Of a DNA stretch of 64,000 nucleotides, positions 1 to 8,389 are shown piece by piece. The stretch comes from Bradyrhizobium sp. BR13661. GTDB lineage: Bacteria; Pseudomonadota; Alphaproteobacteria; Rhizobiales; Xanthobacteraceae. The DNA lies in NCBI RefSeq assembly GCF_029892425.1, contig NZ_JARXWB010000013.1:168671-232670 (forward strand), written 5' to 3'. Made by a program: the position numbers and the translations under genes. Position 1 is the stretch's first letter; each line of letters opens with the position of its first letter. A model generated the notes under the pieces. It worked only from the letters and a program-made list of their open reading frames with translations, was not told the origin of the DNA and did no database searches.

Positions 1-606
1 TAGCGCGCCAATGGCGATGAGCAACAAACCATAGGACAGTAGCGTCGGGACCAAGTTCGGGAGAATTTCGCGAACCAACAGCCGTATGTTCCCCATGCCA
101 GCAGCCCGCGCCGCAGTTACAAACTCGCGCTCGCTGTATGCAAGCGTATTGGCTCTGACAATGCGAATCACCGCCGGCGTGAACACAACGCTCAGAGCGA
201 CGATGACCTTTATCAGTGCGTGGCCAGGGTATGCGACCATCGCGATGATGAGCACCAGCGGCGGAAAGGCAAGGACCACGTTGCAGGCCGCCAGTATGAT
301 CCGCTCAGCCCATCCTCGGAAATAGCCCGCCACCATGCCAAGCGCCCCGCCGGCCGCAAGTGCCAGCATGACCGATCCAATGCTGACTACGAACGTAATG
401 CGGAAGCCGTAGATCACGCGCGACAGAATATCCCGGCCGAGCGAATCTGTGCCGAACCAATTCTGCCCATTGGGTGGACTTAACATACGAACCAGACTCT
501 GACGCGCAGGATCGTCGATCGGCAGCCAGCTTGCGCCGAGCGTGGCAATCGCTACGACAAGGAGCCAACTGAGTGAAAGCAAGAATCCAACACCGAGGCG
601 CCGCAT
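1..606 (-). CDS. Dipeptide/oligopeptide ABC transporter permease, DppC type (3' end outside window)
   Basis: This is an inner-membrane permease subunit that would pair with the DppB-like protein encoded just upstream. I translated it by eye from an ATG at 606; 202 codons are visible and the frame is open to the window edge. Residues about 8-26 form the first membrane segment. The family motif FGTDSLGRDILSRVIYG follows at about 51-67. The ABC-contact (EAA-like) loop is visible as TAARAAGMG near residue 166. Only two bases separate its ATG from the dppB stop, so the two are one operon. The missing part should hold the last membrane segments. The substrate cannot be told from the permease; in this setting it could be the compound the cluster degrades instead of a peptide. 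Confidence 0.85.
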   Translation of the reverse strand, partial: MRRLGVGFLLSLSWLLVVAIATLGASWLPIDDPARQSLVRMLSPPNGQNWFGTDSLGRDILSRVIYGFRITFVVSIGSVMLALAAGGALGMVAGYFRGWAERIILAACNVVLAFPPLVLIIAMVAYPGHALIKVIVALSVVFTPAVIRIVRANTLAYSEREFVTAARAAGMGNIRLLVREILPNLVPTLLSYGLLLIAIGAL

Positions 607-608
607 CA

Positions 609-1619
609 CTATCCGCCATCGTGCAACAAGCGGGGGTCGACGATGGCGTAAACGATGTCCGTCAATAGGTTGATCATGATGAACATGACGCCCACAAATA
701 GGACAATTCCCTGCGTCATGAGATACTCTTGCTGATAGATCGATTGAACCAACAACTGACCGATGCCAGGCAGAGCAAACATCTGCTCAATGATGATCGC
801 TCCGCCCATGAGACGCCCCATGTTGATACCGACCGCGGTGATCAGGTTCAGCGACGAAGGACGCAATGCATTCTCGAATAGAATTCGGGTCGTCCGGAGA
901 CCCATTCCTCGCGCGAGAGCAATATAGTTTTGCTGCAGCGTTCCAATCATCTCCGTTCGGAGCAAGCGGAGGTATATGGGAACTTCGATGAGCGCCAAGG
1001 AGAGAACTGGGAGGATCATGCTCCTCAGATTCTCCAGAACACCTTCATGAAGCGCGACATACCCGGTCGCCGGCAGCCACTGCAGATGTAGCGCGAAACC
1101 GTAGATCAGACAGAGGCCCACAACGAATGCCGGGATGGAGAGGAGCATGAGGCAACACCCCAGGGTCACGGAATCAAAGGTCGACCCGCGCCGATGGGCA
1201 CTGAGGACTCCGAGCGGGACTGAAATGGCCAAGGCCACGATCTGCGTCATGACAATGAGCTCGAGGGTGACTGGCAGCCGCGACAGAATGGTGTCAAGCG
1301 TTGGCTCGCCAGAATGGACCGCGCGACCGAGATCCCCAGACAGAACATTGCCCAGCCAACGAAAATAGCGGACGATCAGCGGTTGATCGAGGCCGAGACT
1401 TTCACGCAGCACGGCTACACGTCCCGGCGTCGCTGCGTCTCCAAGGATTAGCGTTGGTAGGTCACCTGGTAAAAGAGCGACGAGGAGAAAGCTCACGATA
1501 GAGATCGCGAACATGGTCGCGAGCACGCCTGAACCTGCAATAGCGAAACGACGTGCTGCAGAGCGGACGCGAGCTCCCAACCCCCTCCTGACGGCATCGT
1601 CCCTCGATTGCAGAGCCAT
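609..1619 (-). CDS. Dipeptide/oligopeptide ABC transporter permease, DppB type
   Basis: Inner-membrane permease of 336 aa, the usual family size. It has an N-terminal membrane segment at about 24-44, the periplasmic family signature LGLDQPLIVRYFRWLG, a GDLGRAV motif, and an EAA-like loop (ALARGMGLR) about two thirds along. The frame stays open upstream to a TTG at 1682. I prefer the ATG at 1619 because the longer form would run through a perfect 20-bp palindrome (1652-1671) that looks like the promoter operator, and because the shorter form matches family length. A GAGG lies just upstream of the ATG. It is followed after 2 bp by the DppC-like gene. No binding protein or ATPase gene is in view; they may lie left of the window. 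Confidence 0.85.
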   Translation of the reverse strand: MALQSRDDAVRRGLGARVRSAARRFAIAGSGVLATMFAISIVSFLLVALLPGDLPTLILGDAATPGRVAVLRESLGLDQPLIVRYFRWLGNVLSGDLGRAVHSGEPTLDTILSRLPVTLELIVMTQIVALAISVPLGVLSAHRRGSTFDSVTLGCCLMLLSIPAFVVGLCLIYGFALHLQWLPATGYVALHEGVLENLRSMILPVLSLALIEVPIYLRLLRTEMIGTLQQNYIALARGMGLRTTRILFENALRPSSLNLITAVGINMGRLMGGAIIIEQMFALPGIGQLLVQSIYQQEYLMTQGIVLFVGVMFIMINLLTDIVYAIVDPRLLHDGG

Positions 1620-1651
1620 TTCCTCGGTCACCCGCGTCGCTACTTTTTTGT

Positions 1652-1671
1652 TTTGCTTATCATATAGCAAA
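1652..1671. promoter_or_regulatory. TetR-type operator, site 1
   Basis: Perfect dyad TTTGCT-N8-AGCAAA, 33 bp upstream of the dppB ATG. It is one of nine sites of the same 6-8-6 form in the window, so it probably controls the permease operon. Confidence 0.65.
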
Positions 1672-1682
1672 TCTTGGAGCAA

Positions 1683-2139
1683 CGACGCCGTGGGGGCCGG
1701 GAGTTCCCAAATTCTGCGCTAACGGCTACGGGTTTGTGCGTTCAATCACATGACGACAATCGCACCGCTTGATCGTCAATCGGGACTTAACCGAATTTCG
1801 GTCGCGTTCGGTATCTCAACAAGAATCGTCCGGCTTTACCGCTAAATCTTTGCTGTCTGATTGACAAATTTGTGCAGGATGACATCTTCACCCTCAATCC
1901 CGTCAGGGTGGCCTCCCGTCCTGACGACAACGGAACTTGGGAAAGTACTTCAGGCGAGGTCCTTCCGGGTCCGCGGGCCGAGGACGTTGGTTTGCGCCGA
2001 GGCCTCGCGCTCACCACCTCGATCTTTGGACGGATCGTCCGAACCTTCGCGCCCCTGCGCGATCTCTCCCCGGTTCTGCGGATCCATTCCGTCCCTGGCC
2101 GCAGGTCCCGGGACCCCGGTGCCAGCGGCAGGTGCGAAG
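1683..2139. other. Intergenic region between dppB and the dienelactone hydrolase gene
   Basis: About 450 bp between divergent genes. It holds operator site 2. The frame of the downstream hydrolase stays open through part of it, but the translated residues resemble nothing I know, so I treat it as non-coding leader. I see no other gene here. Confidence 0.5.
1849..1868. promoter_or_regulatory. TetR-type operator, site 2
   Basis: TTTGCT-N8-GACAAA, 6-8-6 spacing. It lies 271 bp before the hydrolase ATG and 230 bp before dppB, in the divergent region. One half-site is degenerate (TTTGTC on the other strand). Confidence 0.5.
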
Positions 2140-2946
2140 ATGACCGAAGTCGAGGTTGATATCGAGACGCCCGATGGGGTGATGAACACTGTCGTTATGC
2201 ATCCGGAGCATGGGGGACCGTTTCCGGTCGCGATCTGCTTCTTCGATTCCTGCGGAATCCGCCCTGATTTTCTGGAAATGCCGCGCCGCCTGGCGGCGAC
2301 CGGGTACTGCGTGGCCACACCCAACATGTATTACCGCAAGGCGCGGGAGGTAAACCTCAATCCGGACGAGATCGATTCCGACGATCCGGTCTATGACGAC
2401 CAGCGGGCCCAGATGTGGCAGCTCAACCGCAGCATCACGCCGCAAAATTGCGAGGCCGACACTCGTGCAGTGATCGCCTGGCTGGACGCCTACTCGCACA
2501 CCCTGCGTGGCCCAGTCGGCGCATTCGGCTATTGCCTGGGCGGGCGGCTGTCGCTTTGGGCGGCGGCCTTTGTCCCCGACCGGGTGGCCGCGGCGGGATC
2601 CTTCCACGGCGGCGGCTTCGTTACCGACACGCCCCTCTCTCTCCACAAGATCGCCGACCGCATCAAGGCCGAGGTCTATATCGCCCACGCGGGCACCGAC
2701 AAATACGTGCCCGTGGAGAGCTTGCAGATCTTCGAGAAGGCCTTGGGGGCCGCTGGGGTGCGGCGGCGGATCGAGGTCTATTCGCAGGCGCACCACGGCT
2801 TCACTATCCCCGGCCGAGACGCCTATCACGCGCCGTCCGCCGTTCGCGCATGGGAGCGGCTCTTCGCGCTCTTCCGGCGCAACCTTCCGCAGACGCCCGC
2901 CAGCGGCGATCTTGGCGACCTCCAGGCCGACATCCAAGTGATCTGA
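2140..2946 (+). CDS. Dienelactone hydrolase family protein
   Basis: Cytoplasmic alpha/beta hydrolase of 268 aa. The DLH triad is complete: nucleophile Cys in GYCLGG (about residue 127), Asp in AGTDKYVP (about 189), and His in AHHGF (about 220). DLHs open lactones such as dienelactone with a Cys nucleophile; some family members act on other esters. I chose the ATG at 2140, where the family N-terminus begins (TEVEVDIETPDG), although the frame is open further upstream. It is transcribed rightwards and precedes the acyl-CoA ligase by about 450 bp. In the cluster it could open a cyclic ester before CoA activation. By eye, this gene and its neighbours up to about 8.1 kb are richer in GC than the genes further right. 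Confidence 0.85.
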   Translation: MTEVEVDIETPDGVMNTVVMHPEHGGPFPVAICFFDSCGIRPDFLEMPRRLAATGYCVATPNMYYRKAREVNLNPDEIDSDDPVYDDQRAQMWQLNRSITPQNCEADTRAVIAWLDAYSHTLRGPVGAFGYCLGGRLSLWAAAFVPDRVAAAGSFHGGGFVTDTPLSLHKIADRIKAEVYIAHAGTDKYVPVESLQIFEKALGAAGVRRRIEVYSQAHHGFTIPGRDAYHAPSAVRAWERLFALFRRNLPQTPASGDLGDLQADIQVI

Positions 2947-3397
2947 CCCGCCGGGTGGAAAGTGCGCCTGCGGGCCTGTCTGGACAGCCGCGCGAAACCT
3001 GATCTACGCCCGAAAGTTGCTGGTTCTTAGTTCTTCTCGGCGGTGGCAGCGGTGGGGCGAGAGACCGCTCGACGTGCCGATTAACAACGCCGCGGCGATC
3101 CTGATCTCTCAGACCCACAAGTTGTCCCTCCGGGCCGCCGTCGCGATCCTGGCGCCGTTGCCTTCCCGATGGCGGGTCCACCGCCCAACTCGGCCGCAGC
3201 GCGCTGGCCAACAGCGGCCGCCCCCGCAGGATGCTCGCGGCGCATGCGCGGCTTCTTGTTCTCTCGTGACAAGCGAACGTGCCGCCTTGCGCGCAACCAA
3301 TTATTTGTTGATCAATAGACAAATAACTTTGATACCAGTGGTGCGCTCAGATGTCGCGAAACATGAGGCCAGGGCGCCCGAAGGGAAGGAGCGAGGC
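2947..3397. other. Intergenic region upstream of the acyl-CoA ligase
   Basis: About 450 bp. It holds operator site 3 at its right end. Around 3073-3105 the plus frame reads PLDVPINNAAAI, which resembles the NNAG motif of short-chain dehydrogenases, but no other SDR feature surrounds it. It could be a gene scrap or chance. No intact gene is visible. Confidence 0.4.
3304..3323. promoter_or_regulatory. TetR-type operator, site 3
   Basis: TTTGTT-N8-GACAAA, extended outwards to matching TTA/TAA flanks, 74 bp upstream of the acyl-CoA ligase ATG. It shares the 6-8-6 form of the other sites. Confidence 0.65.
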
Positions 3398-4960
3398 ATG
3401 ACCGAGACGACAACCAAGGACGCGCGATCGAATTCGCTGGAGTTCTGGGCGCAGACCAAGCCCGACCAGGTCGCGCTAGTCGAGGGCGAGCGGAGCCTGA
3501 CCTGGAGTGAGTGGAACCGCCTCTCCGACCACCTGGCCGAGTCCATGGCTCGGGCCGGCGTCGGGCGGGACGACATCATCGCCGTGCGCACCCAGATCCG
3601 TATCGAGTGGGGGATCATCAACTGCGCGATCGCCAAGCTCGGCGGCTCGGTGCTAGGCCTGAACTGGCGCCTCACCCCCTCCGAAGTGGCCTATGTGCTG
3701 GGCAATAGCGGCGCCGTCGGCCTGATGGCGGACGATCCGGATCCGCGGCCGATGTTCGAGGCCGCCAAGCCGATGAACCTGAAATTCACGGTCAGCATCG
3801 ACACCGAACTCGACGGCTATCCGAAATGGGGCAAGTTGCTGGCCACGGCGTCGCCGGAGCGGTTTTCGGCCGCCGAGGCGGGCCTAGTCATCTACACCTC
3901 CGGGACTACCGGCCTGCCCAAGGGCGTGCCCCCGCGCAACCCGGAGCCTCACATGATGCAGAAGTTTCTTGAATACCGTGCCAGCATGGCTGAGGCCGCC
4001 GGGCGGCGCGAAAACGAGGTGATTCTCTGCACAATGCCCTTCTCCCATGGCGCGGGTCCCAGCATCGTCCGCGGCGGCATCGCTCGCGGCTGTCCGATGG
4101 TCATGCAGCGCCGGTTTGACCCGGAAGGCGCCCTGAAACTGATCCAGGAGCACAAGATCACCAGCTGGACTGGCGTGCCCACCATGATAAAGCGGGTAGC
4201 AGGGCTGCCCGAGGCCGTGCTCAAGAGCTACGACGTGTCCTCGCTAAAGCACATCTCGGTCGGCGCCGCCCCGGTGCCCTTCTCGCTCAAGCTCTGGATC
4301 ATGGAGTATTTCGGCGAGGACAGCCTGCACGAGGCCTATGGCTCAACTGAGACCAGCATGATCTCGCACATGCCGCCGTCGATGCAGCGAAAGAAGCCGG
4401 GCTCGTCGGGCCTGCCCTACAAGCATGTGGACGTCAGCGTCCGCGACTCCGACGGCAAGGAATTGCCGCGCGGCAAAGCCGGCGAACTCTGGATCCGCAC
4501 CCCGCTGGTGATCAAGAACTATCTGAACGCCGATCCGCTCGACGAGAAGACCTTGGATGCCGATGGTTTCTTCCGGGTCGGCGACGTCGGCTATGTCGAC
4601 GAGGACGGCTACATTTTCATCACCGACCGGGCCAAGGACATGATCATCTCCGGCGGGGTGAACCTCTATCCGGCCGAGATCGAAGCGGGCCTGCTGCTGC
4701 ATCCGGCGGTTCAGGACGTGGCGGTCATCGGCATCCCGGACGACGAGTTCGGCGAGCAGGTGAAGGCCTTCGTCGAGGTCAAGCCCGGTCGTTCGGTTAC
4801 ACCGAATGAACTGCTGGAGTTCTCCAAGGAGTCGCTCGCCTCTTATAAGCGGCCGAAATCGATCGAGATCGTCGCCGAACTGCCGCGCAACGAGGCCGGC
4901 AAGCTTCTGAAGAAGGACCTTCGCGCCCGCTATTGGGAAGGCCGCGAACGGATGGTCTGA
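3398..4960 (+). CDS. AMP-dependent acyl-CoA synthetase/ligase
   Basis: Cytoplasmic ANL-superfamily enzyme of 520 aa that activates a carboxylic acid with ATP and CoA to the acyl-CoA. Visible motifs are the phosphate loop YTSGTTGLPKG (about 163-173), the adenine motif YGSTE, the hinge region DRAKDMIISGG, and the C-terminal catalytic lysine in NEAGKLLKKD. I chose the ATG at 3398 because AAGGAG lies six bases upstream and the family N-terminus starts there; the frame is open back to 3017 through the operator, which argues against a longer form. It is the likely entry step of the catabolic cluster. It ends 45 bp from the end of the convergent TetR gene. The substrate is not evident from the sequence. 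Confidence 0.92.
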   Translation: MTETTTKDARSNSLEFWAQTKPDQVALVEGERSLTWSEWNRLSDHLAESMARAGVGRDDIIAVRTQIRIEWGIINCAIAKLGGSVLGLNWRLTPSEVAYVLGNSGAVGLMADDPDPRPMFEAAKPMNLKFTVSIDTELDGYPKWGKLLATASPERFSAAEAGLVIYTSGTTGLPKGVPPRNPEPHMMQKFLEYRASMAEAAGRRENEVILCTMPFSHGAGPSIVRGGIARGCPMVMQRRFDPEGALKLIQEHKITSWTGVPTMIKRVAGLPEAVLKSYDVSSLKHISVGAAPVPFSLKLWIMEYFGEDSLHEAYGSTETSMISHMPPSMQRKKPGSSGLPYKHVDVSVRDSDGKELPRGKAGELWIRTPLVIKNYLNADPLDEKTLDADGFFRVGDVGYVDEDGYIFITDRAKDMIISGGVNLYPAEIEAGLLLHPAVQDVAVIGIPDDEFGEQVKAFVEVKPGRSVTPNELLEFSKESLASYKRPKSIEIVAELPRNEAGKLLKKDLRARYWEGRERMV

Positions 4961-5005
4961 AGCGGATTGGGCATCCGATCCGGGCGTCCGCGACCGCGCC
5001 GGCGG

Positions 5006-5722
5006 CTAACGGGGCAGCTTGGCCTTTACCGCCTTGTAGGGTTTCGAAGGCGTGGCCGCCGCCTTGACGGCCTTAACGGGGCTCGTGCGGCTGGCCGGCG
5101 CGAGCATCACGCCCTGCTTGAGATTGTCGATGAAGGCCTCGGTAGCGGCCTTCATGTCGTAGCCCGGATCGAGGTCGACGAAGCTCGACTGGCCCCTAAG
5201 GAACCCGAAGATCGATGCGCCAACAGCTTCGGCGTTGAGCCCCGGCCGGAGGCCGCCTCCCTCGATCGCGGCGCGCACCTCTCGGCCCCAGCCCTCGCGG
5301 GCCTGCTGGTTCAGTTCGGTGATAGTCCGCCGCAGCGTCGGGCGGAAGCGCGCCTCGGCGATCAGGACGCTCATCGCCCGATTCGGCCGCGAACCGTAGG
5401 CCTGGCTGTAGCGTCGGATGCGGTCGGCGATCCGCTCGAACCCCGGCTTCAGGGGCGGACTGGTAGCTATCGATTCGCGATAAGTGGCGACCAAATAGGT
5501 GGCGACCTGCGAGAGCAGGTCTTCCTTCTTCCCGAAATAGTGCGCCGGCAGAGCGCGGCTGTAGCCGGCCGCGTATCCAACTTCGGCCAGGGAGAAGCGA
5601 TCATAGCCCTTCTCGACCAAGAGCCGGATGGCCGCGGTGAGAATCTTGTGCTCGGCCTCGTCGCGTCGATCGGCTTGTTTGCGCGCTGGCTTCTTATGCG
5701 CCGGTGTGTTTACAGCTTCCAT
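5006..5722 (-). CDS. TetR/AcrR family transcriptional regulator
   Basis: DNA-binding regulator of 238 aa. The N-terminal TetR helix-turn-helix covers about 24-70, with recognition segment AGYSRALPAHYFGKK. The rest is the ligand/dimer domain with no assigned ligand. The C-terminal 30 residues are rich in Lys, Ala and Pro, an unusual basic tail that could add non-specific DNA contact. It is convergent with the acyl-CoA ligase and lies downstream of the thiolase operon. The recognition helix is very close to those of the two TetR genes at 33.7-35.0 kb, which fits a shared operator. No copy of the 20-bp operator was seen in front of this gene itself. Confidence 0.9.
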   Translation of the reverse strand: MEAVNTPAHKKPARKQADRRDEAEHKILTAAIRLLVEKGYDRFSLAEVGYAAGYSRALPAHYFGKKEDLLSQVATYLVATYRESIATSPPLKPGFERIADRIRRYSQAYGSRPNRAMSVLIAEARFRPTLRRTITELNQQAREGWGREVRAAIEGGGLRPGLNAEAVGASIFGFLRGQSSFVDLDPGYDMKAATEAFIDNLKQGVMLAPASRTSPVKAVKAAATPSKPYKAVKAKLPR

Positions 5723-5927
5723 GCCGTTGTGACCGATCCATGAGATTCAGGAAACCTCATCCTCCGTGCCACGATGACGCCGCGTTCACAATAGCGCGCA
5801 GTCGTGTGGCGTGAAGCCAACAGACCTGCAGATCACCGAGTCGGCGCCTTTTTTCGTGTAGAAGCTGTTCAAAGCCAAGCAACTGCGCGTTGTTTCCGGA
5901 CTCGACGCGGCCCGCGGATAACGGACG

Positions 5928-7070
5928 TCACTTCTTCAGGACGTGGACGTAGCAGACGGCGCCCACCCCCACCATGTGGGCCAGACCCACCTTGGCGTTC
6001 CTATGCTGGCGCGGCCCCGCCTCGCCGCGCAGCTGCGCGGCGATCTCCGCGACCTGGCCGACTCCCGTCGGACCGATCGGGTGCCCCATGGCGATCAGGC
6101 CGCCCGAGGGGCTGATCGCGCACTTGCCGCCAATGTTCCAGGCGCCTTCTTTCAACAGCGGGATATACTGGCCCGGATCGCAGATCCCGGTCGCCTCCGC
6201 ATATAGCAGTTCCTCAACCGTAAAGGCGTCATGCACCTCGATCACGTCGATCTCGCGCGGCGCCACGCCAGCCTCGCGCATGGCGCGCGACATTGTCGCC
6301 GCTGACAGCGCGGTGTCGGGGTTGAGGTCGTTGCCGGCCTCCTCGCTGCCCGCCGCCGAGGAGGCGATGCGTACCGCGCGGGTGGCGTCGATGCCCAGAC
6401 GCTTGATTCCCTCCTCCGAGGCGATGATGACCGCCGCAGCTCCTTCGCCTCGGGGCGTGCACTGTAGCGCGGTCAGGAAGCCAGAGATTGGGCGCGCCAG
6501 CACCTCCTCTAAGGTCCGTTCTCTCTGGCGCTGGGCGTTTGGGTTCAACGCGCCGTTGGCGTGATTCTTGACCGCCACCTGCGCGATGTCCTCCTGCTTG
6601 ACGCCATACTTCTGCGAATATTCATCGGCCAGCAGAGCGAAGTGGGTGAACGGGACGATCGCGTCCTCAGCGAGGTTCGGAAGACCCGAGGAGGCCCGTC
6701 TGCCGATCGGCCGGGTGGGGAATTTGTCGAGGCCAACGGCCAGCGCGACATCGCTGATGCCAGCGGCGACTTCGACGGCGGCGTGGCGCACCGCGGTGGA
6801 GCCGGACGCCGAGGCGTTCTCCACATGGGCCAGCGGTTTGCCCAAGGCGCCCAAATATTTCAACATCTGACGGCCGGCCGCCATGCCCAGCAGGGCGTGG
6901 GCTATATAGGAGGATTCCACCGCCTCCCAGGGAATGTTGGCGTCGGCCAGAGCGCGGCGGATCGCCGTCAGGCCCAGCTCGATATAGGGGGTTTCGGTCG
7001 GGTACTGGTACGGGTGCAGCCCGATGCCCACCACATAGACCGGGCGCAGGTCGCCGATGAGTTTCGCCAT
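5928..7070 (-). CDS. SCP2-type thiolase family protein (copy 1)
   Basis: Lipid-transfer-protein type thiolase of 380 aa. Near residues 85-95 it has ENASASGSTA, where classical thiolases have the nucleophile Cys in CxS; here Ser/Ala occupy that site, as in Ltp-type enzymes that act as thiolases or retro-aldolases with a DUF35 partner. The distal motifs EVHDAFTVEELL and GHPIGPTGVGQ are conserved. The gene follows its DUF35 partner at 7073-7492 by two bases, so they are translated as a unit. It is the same length as and closely similar to the thiolase at 23955-25097. It would remove a two- or three-carbon unit from a branched or cyclic acyl-CoA; the exact reaction is inferred. Confidence 0.88.
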   Translation of the reverse strand: MAKLIGDLRPVYVVGIGLHPYQYPTETPYIELGLTAIRRALADANIPWEAVESSYIAHALLGMAAGRQMLKYLGALGKPLAHVENASASGSTAVRHAAVEVAAGISDVALAVGLDKFPTRPIGRRASSGLPNLAEDAIVPFTHFALLADEYSQKYGVKQEDIAQVAVKNHANGALNPNAQRQRERTLEEVLARPISGFLTALQCTPRGEGAAAVIIASEEGIKRLGIDATRAVRIASSAAGSEEAGNDLNPDTALSAATMSRAMREAGVAPREIDVIEVHDAFTVEELLYAEATGICDPGQYIPLLKEGAWNIGGKCAISPSGGLIAMGHPIGPTGVGQVAEIAAQLRGEAGPRQHRNAKVGLAHMVGVGAVCYVHVLKK

Positions 7071-7072
7071 GG

Positions 7073-7492
7073 TCAGGCTCCTTCCGCGAGCTTGAATCGC
7101 AGGTCCGTCTCGCCATGGTCCGGACGGGTCTCCGGCACCAGGGTGGTGACCATGGCCGTGCCCTTGGCCAGCTGAGTGTCGGCGGGCACCTCCAGGAGCG
7201 AGCGTACGAAGACACCGTCCTCGGTGACCACCGAGCCCACCACGAAGGGGGCTGGCCGGTTGGGATTGGCCGACATGATCACCTTAGCCGAGGCGATCAG
7301 CTTGCCGCGGCCGGTGAGCGCGATGGGCTCTAGATCAGTCGAGCCGCACTTCTCGCAGCCATAGGTCTGCATCGGGAAGAACTTCCGCCCGCAGGATTTG
7401 CATTGGCCGCCGAGCAGGGCAGGGTGATCGGGCGCTGCAGGCGTCCCTTCCGCCGTGAATAATTTCGGTGGCGCCGCTTTCGCCTCGCTCAT
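7073..7492 (-). CDS. DUF35 Zn-ribbon/OB-fold protein (copy 1)
   Basis: Small acyl-CoA-binding partner protein of 139 aa. It has a rubredoxin-like zinc ribbon, C-x2-C-x10-C-x2-C at about 32-49 (CKSC and CEKC), followed by an OB fold. DUF35 proteins pair with SCP2-type thiolases in steroid and related pathways and in acyl transfer complexes. The gene is the first of its operon: operator site 4 lies 58 bp upstream of the ATG, and the thiolase begins two bases after its stop. The N-terminal 25 residues form a Pro/Ala-rich extension absent from copy 2. Confidence 0.88.
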   Translation of the reverse strand: MSEAKAAPPKLFTAEGTPAAPDHPALLGGQCKSCGRKFFPMQTYGCEKCGSTDLEPIALTGRGKLIASAKVIMSANPNRPAPFVVGSVVTEDGVFVRSLLEVPADTQLAKGTAMVTTLVPETRPDHGETDLRFKLAEGA

Positions 7493-7550
7493 CGGATCCT
7501 CCCGTGACAGCTCGTATTAATCTGCATAATAGCGGGACACGCGCAATATA

Positions 7551-7570
7551 TTTGTTATTCAGTAAACAAG
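7551..7570. promoter_or_regulatory. TetR-type operator, site 4
   Basis: TTTGTT-N8-AACAAG with outer symmetric flanks (ATA...TAATAT), 58 bp upstream of the DUF35/thiolase operon start. 6-8-6 form. Confidence 0.65.
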
Positions 7571-7705
7571 TAATATTCAACGCGGCAGCGCCTCGCAGAG
7601 CATTGCGCCTGACCATCTGTCGGTCCGCGCCGGCCCTCCTGCCGATTCTGGCGCGCTGCAGCTTGATCAGCATGCAATGGGCTCCAGAGGACTGTCGGCC
7701 AGAGG

Positions 7706-7724
7706 ACGCCGGCTTGGCCGGCGT
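7706..7724. terminator. Possible transcription-end hairpin after the 121-aa gene
   Basis: Perfect 8-bp stem ACGCCGGC / GCCGGCGT with a 3-nt loop, 58 bp beyond the stop of the minus-strand gene at 7782. There is no U-run, so a terminator role is only suggested. Confidence 0.3.
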
Positions 7725-7781
7725 TCGGAGTCGTCACGGGGTTCGGAGGCCGGTCAGCGACGAAGGATTCTGCTGCGGCCG

Positions 7782-8147
7782 TCACCCGGCCGGCAACGGT
7801 GTGGTCAGCCGCCAATAGCTGGCGATCAGTTGATCGCTCGTCTCGATCCCAATCCCTTTGAAGATAACCCGCCCCTGGTAACGCCAAGTCAGATCGCGAA
7901 TCTCCCCGTTAGGCTCAACGGTAAGTTCGAACGGGACGCCGGCAGGCTCGCCATTGGGCTCGTAGTAGCGGATCTCATGGACGCCGCAGAACCCCTTGGA
8001 GGTGGTGTCGCCTTGCGCGAGGCCAGATCCCAGGCGCGGCTCGTTGGTACGGGTTGAATACCAGGTGGCAACGAAGGTGTCGGGCCGGTCATGGTTGCGG
8101 CGGTACGACACCACGCCGACGTATTCGGCCACCAACGGCACTGACAT
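7782..8147 (-). CDS. Conserved-looking protein of unknown function, 121 aa
   Basis: I do not recognise the family. The protein is soluble, without signal peptide or membrane segment, and rich in Tyr, Thr and Gly. Strings such as VEPNGEIRDLTWRYQGRV alternate polar and hydrophobic residues in a beta-rich pattern reminiscent of small lipocalin- or SnoaL-like folds, but no signature is clear. It has its own operator (site 5) 70 bp upstream of the ATG, which places it in the same regulon as the acyl-CoA genes. It is a monocistronic unit followed by a possible hairpin. It could be a substrate-binding or isomerase-like accessory protein. Confidence 0.65.
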   Translation of the reverse strand: MSVPLVAEYVGVVSYRRNHDRPDTFVATWYSTRTNEPRLGSGLAQGDTTSKGFCGVHEIRYYEPNGEPAGVPFELTVEPNGEIRDLTWRYQGRVIFKGIGIETSDQLIASYWRLTTPLPAG

Positions 8148-8217
8148 CTTGGGCCCCCCTGACGACGCGCTTCTCTATGGCGCTCCGGCAAATTCACGGA
8201 CGGACCTCGTTTATAAA

Positions 8218-8237
8218 CTTGCTTGCTGCTTTACAAG
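8218..8237. promoter_or_regulatory. TetR-type operator, site 5
   Basis: CTTGCT-N8-TACAAG, 6-8-6 form, 70 bp upstream of the 121-aa gene. The most divergent of the set, but spacing and core TTG/CAA are kept. Confidence 0.5.
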
Positions 8238-8389
8238 TGATTCGGCTTCCCTGCGCCCTTTTTAGACATGGTTAACCGTCCCGACCGACCCGGGCACAAT
8301 TTAAGCATCGAAATCTTGCGCATTTACCGAACCCATAAACCGGGCAATAAGCGAAACGTGCAAGGGTGGCCGGATGGAGAGGCCATGCG

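Noticed and set aside
1861..2139. N-terminal extension of the dienelactone hydrolase
   Set aside because: No similarity to the family and the canonical start is at 2140.
2011..2937. 308-codon open frame antisense to the dienelactone hydrolase
   Set aside because: It has no recognisable motif and is a by-product of the GC-rich codon pattern of the real gene.
3017..3397. N-terminal extension of the acyl-CoA ligase
   Set aside because: The frame is open but runs through an operator, has no family match, and a strong ribosome binding site lies before the ATG at 3398.
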